Notes under the pieces: generated by a model
What the model saw: only the letters and a program-made list of their open reading frames with translations
Database searches by the model: none
What the model was told of the DNA's origin: nothing
Source of the DNA: an uncultured Oribacterium sp.
Lineage (GTDB): Bacteria > Bacillota > Clostridia > Lachnospirales > Lachnospiraceae
NCBI GenBank assembly: GCA_902485915.1
Contig: CABTMH010000044.1
Coordinates: forward strand, 1 to 10,048
Length of the DNA stretch: 10,048 nucleotides
Direction of reading: 5' to 3'
In this document: one piece after another, positions 6,356 through 10,048 of the stretch
Position numbering within the stretch: the first letter of the stretch is position 1
Layout: every line of letters starts with the position of its first letter
Made by a program: the position numbers and the translations under genes

Positions 6356-9160
6356 TTATGTATTTTCGTCCCGGACGAACAGCGTCGCGACCCAGCTTGC
6401 GGCGGCTGCGCTGAAATAAGCGGTCGGGTAGTCCACACAGCCCTGGCTCTTCCGGGTGCCGAGGGCAATGCCGGCGGCCTCTCCTTTGGTGGTTGGGAGG
6501 TAGGCCTGACGCGACCGTCCGTTGATGCTGTATTCGCTCAATTCGAGATATCCGAGCCCGGCCAGCTTCCGATCGATGGCCGCACCAGACAGCTTCTTTC
6601 GTTCCCGGACACGCAGCTTCGGCTGACTCGTTAATTCGATCGGGCTCTCCGTCTCCTCGGCGTCTGCGGCGAGCGCGTTCAGAAGCGCGGCGATTTCCGG
6701 TGAGCGCAGGCCATCTGCGCAGTGGAAGGAGGCGGCTTCTGCCACGGTCAGGAAGAAGTCCTGCTTTTTCTTGACCTGCTTCCGCGTCCGCTGCTGCAGG
6801 TACTTCTCCTCGAGGAAGGCCAGCAGGACATCATCCGGGATGAACCGATATTTCGGACTTTTCTGTAAGTCTGCGACGCGTGCCGGATCCGCCGCGAAGC
6901 CCATCGCTGCACTGGCTCCGCTGCCATCCTGCAGATCCTCCTGCATCTCCTCTGACACGTTTTCGTAGAAATCCGCGACACGCGCAGGGTCGAGGGCTTT
7001 CCGGATCTCATCGGTGAAGGCTTCGTAGTGGAGTTCCAGCTTCCGCTGGCCGACGCCATTGATACGTGCGAATTCCTCGCGGGTGAGCGGGAGCATACGA
7101 CACATCTCCACCAGTGATTTGTCGGTGAAAATCTGGTATGCCTGCACGCTTCGTTCCATCGCGAGCCGCTTCCGAAGCGCCTTCAGATTTCCGAGCAGCT
7201 GTGTCCGCATCTCGGGCGAAATCTCGTGGCGGGCGCTTTCAAGAAGCCGGAGCTGCTGCGCTTCGGCCTCGCCATCGCTGGTCCGCGTATGCATGGCGTT
7301 TTCGGTTTCGTTCGGAAACTGCTGCGCTTCCGCCGTTTTCTGATATTCAACTTTTCGCATCGCCATAATCCTTCCTGCGCATTTCGCATGCGCATCATAA
7401 TCGAAGTGGTACGGTTTTTCGCCTGCCTTCCACAGGCGGATCTTCCGCCCGACATCCATATCCGTCTCGAGCTGATGCAGATGTTCGCGCATCCGTTCCT
7501 GCAGACCTATGGTATCGCTGATGCCATACCGGTTCTCCTCGAGAAAGTGTTCCGGATCACAGTTCACGCAGCAGCTGTCACGCGGGATGGAAAATGCCCG
7601 GAAACGCTGCACGCGGATCCCGGGCTCACACAGCTCCCACGGGTCTGTGCGGAGATGTTCATATTTGTAAGCCTGGTTCTTCATGTGCGCCTGGTCTGCG
7701 TAGCGAATGAAGATATGCTGCTTCTCCGCACGCTCCAGCTGCATCGACACCTTTTGGACGCGGTTTTCCGGGTAGCGTCCACCCTGTCGGATCGTCCGCA
7801 GGCTTTCGTCGACCGGCAGCTCTGCACTACTCAGCACGCGATTCCGCGACGGTAGCGTGATGACCTCATAATCGACAGAATCTTCACCCGCGGCTGTCTG
7901 CGACGGCAGATCGGGCGGTGCACTGATGGAGACATTGGCCGACTGCGAAGTGACGGTCGTCCCCTCTGCGCCCTCGAAATAATCCCGGAGAAAGGATCGC
8001 AGGCACTGGTGCGTCATCGTGTAGCGGCGCATCGCCTCAAACTGCCGCTTCACCTGCGCGACGGCTTCCGGATACGCCTGGTAGCCGAGCGTCACCTTTT
8101 CGAGCTTCGCGCGCTGGAGCTCGAAGTCGCACTCGTTCACGAGGAGAATGCATTCGGCCGGGAGACCGTCACGCCCCGCGAGGACGAGCTCCTGATAGTA
8201 GCGCTCGAGGCTCTCCGGCATCGTGTAGTGCAGCACGAAACGCACATCCGACCGGTCGAGCTCGAGAAAAGGATCCGGCGTCACGACGAGGATCCGCGTG
8301 CCGCCACAGAAAGCCCGGATACTGGCCATACGTTCCTTGCGGGTCAGGCCTGCGTGGTAGGACACGGCCGGGAAACCGCTGCGATCGAGCAGCTGCGCGA
8401 TGTGTTCCGTCAGGCGATGCTCAGTGCAGTAGATGATACCTGCTTCATCTTCATGGCGGCGTAGAAAATCGAGGAGAAACGCATCCTTCCGCTGTGGTCG
8501 ATGCACTGATAGAAAGAGATTCGGCCGCTCAAACGCGGGGCGGACGAGAAGAGGATGCTGAAGTGAGAAAAAGTGCCCGATGTCCTGCCCCCCCTGCCAC
8601 ATCGCCGACTGTGTCAGCGCCAGGACGGGCGGACGGGCGTGTGCTGCATCGCGTTCGAGATCCTTCAGCAGAAGTGGGATCCAGTGATAGAGTGGCTGGA
8701 AATGTGCTGCGTGGATCGAACAGATCTGTGCTTCGTCGATGACGATCAGCGATATCGTCGTATAGAGTGCGAGAAAAGAACGAATCGTCGGACTCTCGAG
8801 AAGTCCTGGCGAGATATAGAGTATCCGGAAATGCTGTCGGCGGATACGCTCGAGCTGTACCGCCGTGGCATACTCTGATAAGCCGGAATATAGCATCGCC
8901 GCAGGTATCCCATCCTTTTCGAGGAGATCGATTTCTTTTTCCATGTGCTCTTTATATGAAGAAATAATCAGCGTGATGCCCGGAAGTCGCGTCACAAGCT
9001 GTCGGTAGCAGTCCAGATGAAGCTCACCGACCGGCGGCATCGCCAGCACATCCCTGCCGTTTTCCAGCGCAGAAAAGATACGCGCATAGGCGGAGGCCAG
9101 AGACATTGACGTCATATGCGGCGGGTTTTTCGGAGTTTCAGATCGATGGACATCGGGCAT
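6356..9160 (-). CDS. RecQ-family helicase-like protein with degenerate ATPase motifs, HRDC domain and C-terminal extension
   Basis: A 934-residue protein clearly descended from RecQ DNA helicases. Conserved scaffold includes DVLAMP (37-42), LPGITLIIS (59-67), DGIPAAMLYSGLS (83-95), YHAGLTRKER (268-277), DVRFVLHY (305-312), ESLERYYQEL (316-325) and AGRDGLPAECILL (328-340). The catalytic motifs are changed. The expected TGxGKS is PVGELHLD (43-50, no lysine), DEAH is DEAQ (142-145), LTATA is LTQSA (182-186), the GMGID motif reads FLELD (298-302), and QxxGRAGR has lost its first Gly-Arg (QELVLAGR). The RecQ zinc cysteines are reduced to one (Cys386). An HRDC domain lies at about 652-723, ending PLTREEFARINGVGQRKL. 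DPARVAD(F/L) occurs twice (724, 758). A winged-helix-like C-terminus ends near PTTKGEAAGI, as in RecQ proteins of anaerobic Firmicutes. Start 9160 has AAAGGA ten bases upstream. The frame is open throughout, so this is not an obvious pseudogene. A non-catalytic DNA-binding role is inferred. Confidence 0.88.
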   Translation of the reverse strand: MPDVHRSETPKNPPHMTSMSLASAYARIFSALENGRDVLAMPPVGELHLDCYRQLVTRLPGITLIISSYKEHMEKEIDLLEKDGIPAAMLYSGLSEYATAVQLERIRRQHFRILYISPGLLESPTIRSFLALYTTISLIVIDEAQICSIHAAHFQPLYHWIPLLLKDLERDAAHARPPVLALTQSAMWQGGQDIGHFFSLQHPLLVRPAFERPNLFLSVHRPQRKDAFLLDFLRRHEDEAGIIYCTEHRLTEHIAQLLDRSGFPAVSYHAGLTRKERMASIRAFCGGTRILVVTPDPFLELDRSDVRFVLHYTMPESLERYYQELVLAGRDGLPAECILLVNECDFELQRAKLEKVTLGYQAYPEAVAQVKRQFEAMRRYTMTHQCLRSFLRDYFEGAEGTTVTSQSANVSISAPPDLPSQTAAGEDSVDYEVITLPSRNRVLSSAELPVDESLRTIRQGGRYPENRVQKVSMQLERAEKQHIFIRYADQAHMKNQAYKYEHLRTDPWELCEPGIRVQRFRAFSIPRDSCCVNCDPEHFLEENRYGISDTIGLQERMREHLHQLETDMDVGRKIRLWKAGEKPYHFDYDAHAKCAGRIMAMRKVEYQKTAEAQQFPNETENAMHTRTSDGEAEAQQLRLLESARHEISPEMRTQLLGNLKALRKRLAMERSVQAYQIFTDKSLVEMCRMLPLTREEFARINGVGQRKLELHYEAFTDEIRKALDPARVADFYENVSEEMQEDLQDGSGASAAMGFAADPARVADLQKSPKYRFIPDDVLLAFLEEKYLQQRTRKQVKKKQDFFLTVAEAASFHCADGLRSPEIAALLNALAADAEETESPIELTSQPKLRVRERKKLSGAAIDRKLAGLGYLELSEYSINGRSRQAYLPTTKGEAAGIALGTRKSQGCVDYPTAYFSAAAASWVATLFVRDENT

Positions 9161-9228
9161 GTCGAGTAGTTCCTTTCGCTCGGGGCTGATCCTGCTTCAG
9201 ATGACGAAGATTCGAGGACTGGCAGATA

Positions 9229-9283
9229 TCCGGCATAGGTCAGGCATAGCTTAGGCGTGGATCAGGTGTAGATCAGCCATAGA
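9229..9283. repeat. Five degenerate 11-bp tandem repeats upstream of the RecQ-like gene
   Basis: Consecutive 11-mers read TCCGGCATAGG, TCAGGCATAGC, TTAGGCGTGGA, TCAGGTGTAGA and TCAGCCATAGA, with consensus TCAGGCATAGA. The array lies about 70-125 bases before the RecQ-like start codon, and between it and the minus-strand promoter candidate, so it would be in the untranslated leader. The 11-base period is close to one DNA helical turn, as seen for phased binding sites of DNA-binding proteins. Confidence 0.7.
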
Positions 9284-9362
9284 CATACGCAACCGTTTCC
9301 GATGTAGTCTCATAATGCAGGCATATGCCGCCTTAAAAATCGTCGTCATTTTGTACATTCAT

Positions 9363-9391
9363 ATCGTAATATAAGTTTCTGTTTTTGACAA
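9363..9391 (-). promoter_or_regulatory. Promoter candidate for the RecQ-like gene
   Basis: Minus-strand TTGTCA (9386-9391), a 17-base spacer and TACGAT (9363-9368). The -35 matches consensus at five of six positions and the -10 at four. It would give a leader of roughly 195 bases containing the 11-bp repeats. It overlaps the -35 box of the opposed plus-strand promoter, so the two could exclude each other. Confidence 0.4.
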
Positions 9392-9412
9392 TGTCTACAA
9401 ACAGACTATATT
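9385..9412 (+). promoter_or_regulatory. Strong plus-strand promoter candidate reading towards the permease 3' end
   Basis: A consensus TTGACA (9385-9390), a 16-base spacer and TATATT (9407-9412), the best sigma-70-type match noticed in the window. The spacer and -35 contain short inverted repeats (GACA-A-TGTC at 9387-9395; GTCT/AGAC at 9393-9406), a possible operator. Transcription would start near 9419 and run against the permease gene. No substantial plus-strand gene follows, so the product would be a small protein, a small RNA or an antisense RNA. Confidence 0.55.
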
Positions 9413-9487
9413 TGGTTTTGGCAAGTCGCATTATTATCCTTCGAGGTTATGGATGATTTTAAGAATCGTTCTTCCGTGTATATTTGC

Positions 9488-9529
9488 AAAAAAAGCGCCG
9501 CGGGACCAGATGTCGAGGTCCTGCGGCGC
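9488..9529 (-). terminator. Rho-independent terminator of the ABC permease transcript
   Basis: A 13-bp GC-rich stem (9495-9507 with 9517-9529, one G-T pair) with a 9-base loop is followed on the minus strand by seven T residues (plus-strand A-run 9488-9494). This is a textbook intrinsic terminator about 115 bases past the permease stop codon. It separates that transcript from the RecQ-like gene. Confidence 0.92.
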
Positions 9530-9658
9530 GGATTTCCCAGCTCATGCTCCTTAAGGATGAGCTGGATTTCCACTGGCCTGCTTTATGCGCGGATTTCCAG
9601 CTCATGTTCCTTGAAGATGAGCTCGATTTCCGATCGCCTGTTTTATGCGCGGATTTCC
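9526..9658. repeat. 60-bp tandem repeat starting at the permease stop codon
   Basis: The 12-mer GCGCGGATTTCC recurs at 9526, 9587 and 9647, marking two full units (61 and 60 bp) and a third partial copy that is the last codons of the permease gene. Each full unit has an internal hairpin, AGCTCAT/ATGAGCT (9539-9545 with 9557-9563; 9599-9605 with 9617-9623). Read on the permease strand and frame, the first full unit encodes EIELIFKEHELEIRA and ends in its own TAA exactly 60 bases after the permease TAA. The next unit begins the same way but is shifted by one extra base. Confidence 0.85.
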
Positions 9659-10048
9659 TTCCGCATGAAGCTGATGTAAGCGAGGGCGAAACCGATGACG
9701 ACTTCCATGATCATGGCGACGAGGTGCGGCCAGATCTGGAGGAGGGACTGTCCGAGGCTCAGGTACGATGCGAGTGCGCCGTTCTGGTACTCGACGATGG
9801 ACATGATGTCGAGGGAGCGGACGTTCGGGTTCATGAGGACGGAGGCAGCTTCACTGAAGAGGTAGTACGGCGAGATACGGTTGATGCCGGTCTGCAGGCG
9901 GTACGCGCTGATCACGTCCTGCGCAGAGGCATGGCTGCCGGAAAACATCGCGTTTGCGAGGCCGCTCGCCACGAGCGAAAGGAACATGGTGAGGAAAAGC
10001 CAGAGCGCGATGGAGGAGAGTGCCGACGTCGCCGCGTGGCGCGAAAGC
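9643..10048 (-). CDS. ABC-2 type transporter permease, C-terminal part (5' end outside the window)
   Basis: The reading frame is open to the window edge, so 134 C-terminal residues are visible and the start is missing. An internal Met at 9987 has no special standing, because the frame continues upstream through SSIALWLFLTMFLSLVASGL. Hydrophobic segments lie at about visible residues 10-34 and 105-126. Between them is a soluble loop with RISPYYLFSEAASVLMNPNVRSL, and the protein ends in YISFMRKEIRA. This architecture, including the terminal segment ending in FMRxEIRA, matches ABC-2 family permeases that pair with a separate ATP-binding subunit, probably encoded upstream and out of view. Such pairs export drugs, peptides or polymers. 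The substrate is not evident. The gene ends in a tandem repeat and a strong terminator, so it closes its operon. Confidence 0.8.
   Translation of the reverse strand, partial: LSRHAATSALSSIALWLFLTMFLSLVASGLANAMFSGSHASAQDVISAYRLQTGINRISPYYLFSEAASVLMNPNVRSLDIMSIVEYQNGALASYLSLGQSLLQIWPHLVAMIMEVVIGFALAYISFMRKEIRA

Larger units (their letters stand above)
9161..9487. other. Gene-free regulatory interval with promoters and short repeats
   Basis: No protein gene of convincing size lies here. It contains an 11-bp tandem repeat (9229-9283), a 10-bp palindrome GGCATATGCC (9320-9329), two opposed promoter candidates around 9363-9412, and AT-rich sequence from about 9330 to 9440 that contrasts with the GC-rich genes on either side. 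A short plus-strand frame starts at 9453 and is discussed among the findings. Confidence 0.6.

Noticed and set aside
9011..9040. Loss of the RecQ P-loop as a frameshift or sequencing error
   Set aside because: Flanking residues (DVLAMP before, CY after) stay in register within the same frame, and four other distant motifs are also changed, so one local error cannot explain it.
9449..9679. Plus-strand 76-codon frame with a 20-residue internal repeat
   Set aside because: The protein repeat is just the 60-bp DNA repeat read through. The ATG has GAGG only two bases away, and the frame runs into the permease 3' end. A shorter frame at 9453 is kept only as a hypothesis.

Overview
The window is high-GC bacterial DNA in which every supported protein gene is read from the minus strand. 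Strong AAAGGA/AAGGAGG ribosome binding sites, a rho-independent terminator with a T-run, and the gene families present suggest a Firmicute. A GC-rich relative of the Lachnospiraceae is my best guess, but it rests on protein style only. I see no rRNA, tRNA, CRISPR array or complete insertion sequence.

Layout in the direction of transcription (high to low coordinates). (1) 10048-9643: the C-terminal end of an ABC-2 type permease cut by the window edge. It is followed by a 60-bp tandem repeat and a very clear terminator (9488-9529). (2) 9487-9161: a gene-free stretch of about 330 bases with two back-to-back promoter candidates (one reading plus, towards the permease), a 10-bp palindrome and five copies of an 11-bp degenerate repeat. 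(3) 9160-6356: a 934-residue RecQ-family protein with HRDC and C-terminal extension domains whose ATPase/helicase signature motifs are nearly all destroyed in an otherwise intact frame. (4) 6268-5051: a visibly AT-richer gene for an AAA-type ATPase of the DUF4143 group, probably acquired. (5) 5050-4777: a short repeat-rich spacer. (6) 4776-4009 and 3997-2978: a tightly coupled pair, a TauE/SafE-type membrane transporter followed by an arginase-fold enzyme whose ribosome binding site overlaps the transporter's stop codon. (7) 2977-2651: an intergenic region with a duplicated 18-base element and a promoter candidate. (8) 2650-110: a thiamine-diphosphate enzyme of the acetolactate synthase superfamily, enlarged by two low-complexity insertions, one of which contains a 39-bp coding tandem repeat.

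How the genes may work together: the transporter and the arginase-like enzyme almost certainly share an mRNA and probably a small-molecule substrate, but the sequence does not name it. The thiamine-diphosphate enzyme has its own promoter candidate, so its link to that pair is only neighbourhood. The RecQ-like protein is best read as a helicase-derived DNA-binding or scaffold protein, not a working helicase. The most unusual features are this motif-dead RecQ, the repeat-bearing insertions in two neighbouring metabolic enzymes, and the repeat/promoter structure between the permease and the RecQ-like gene. I did not find a recognisable defence system or other complete new multi-gene system.
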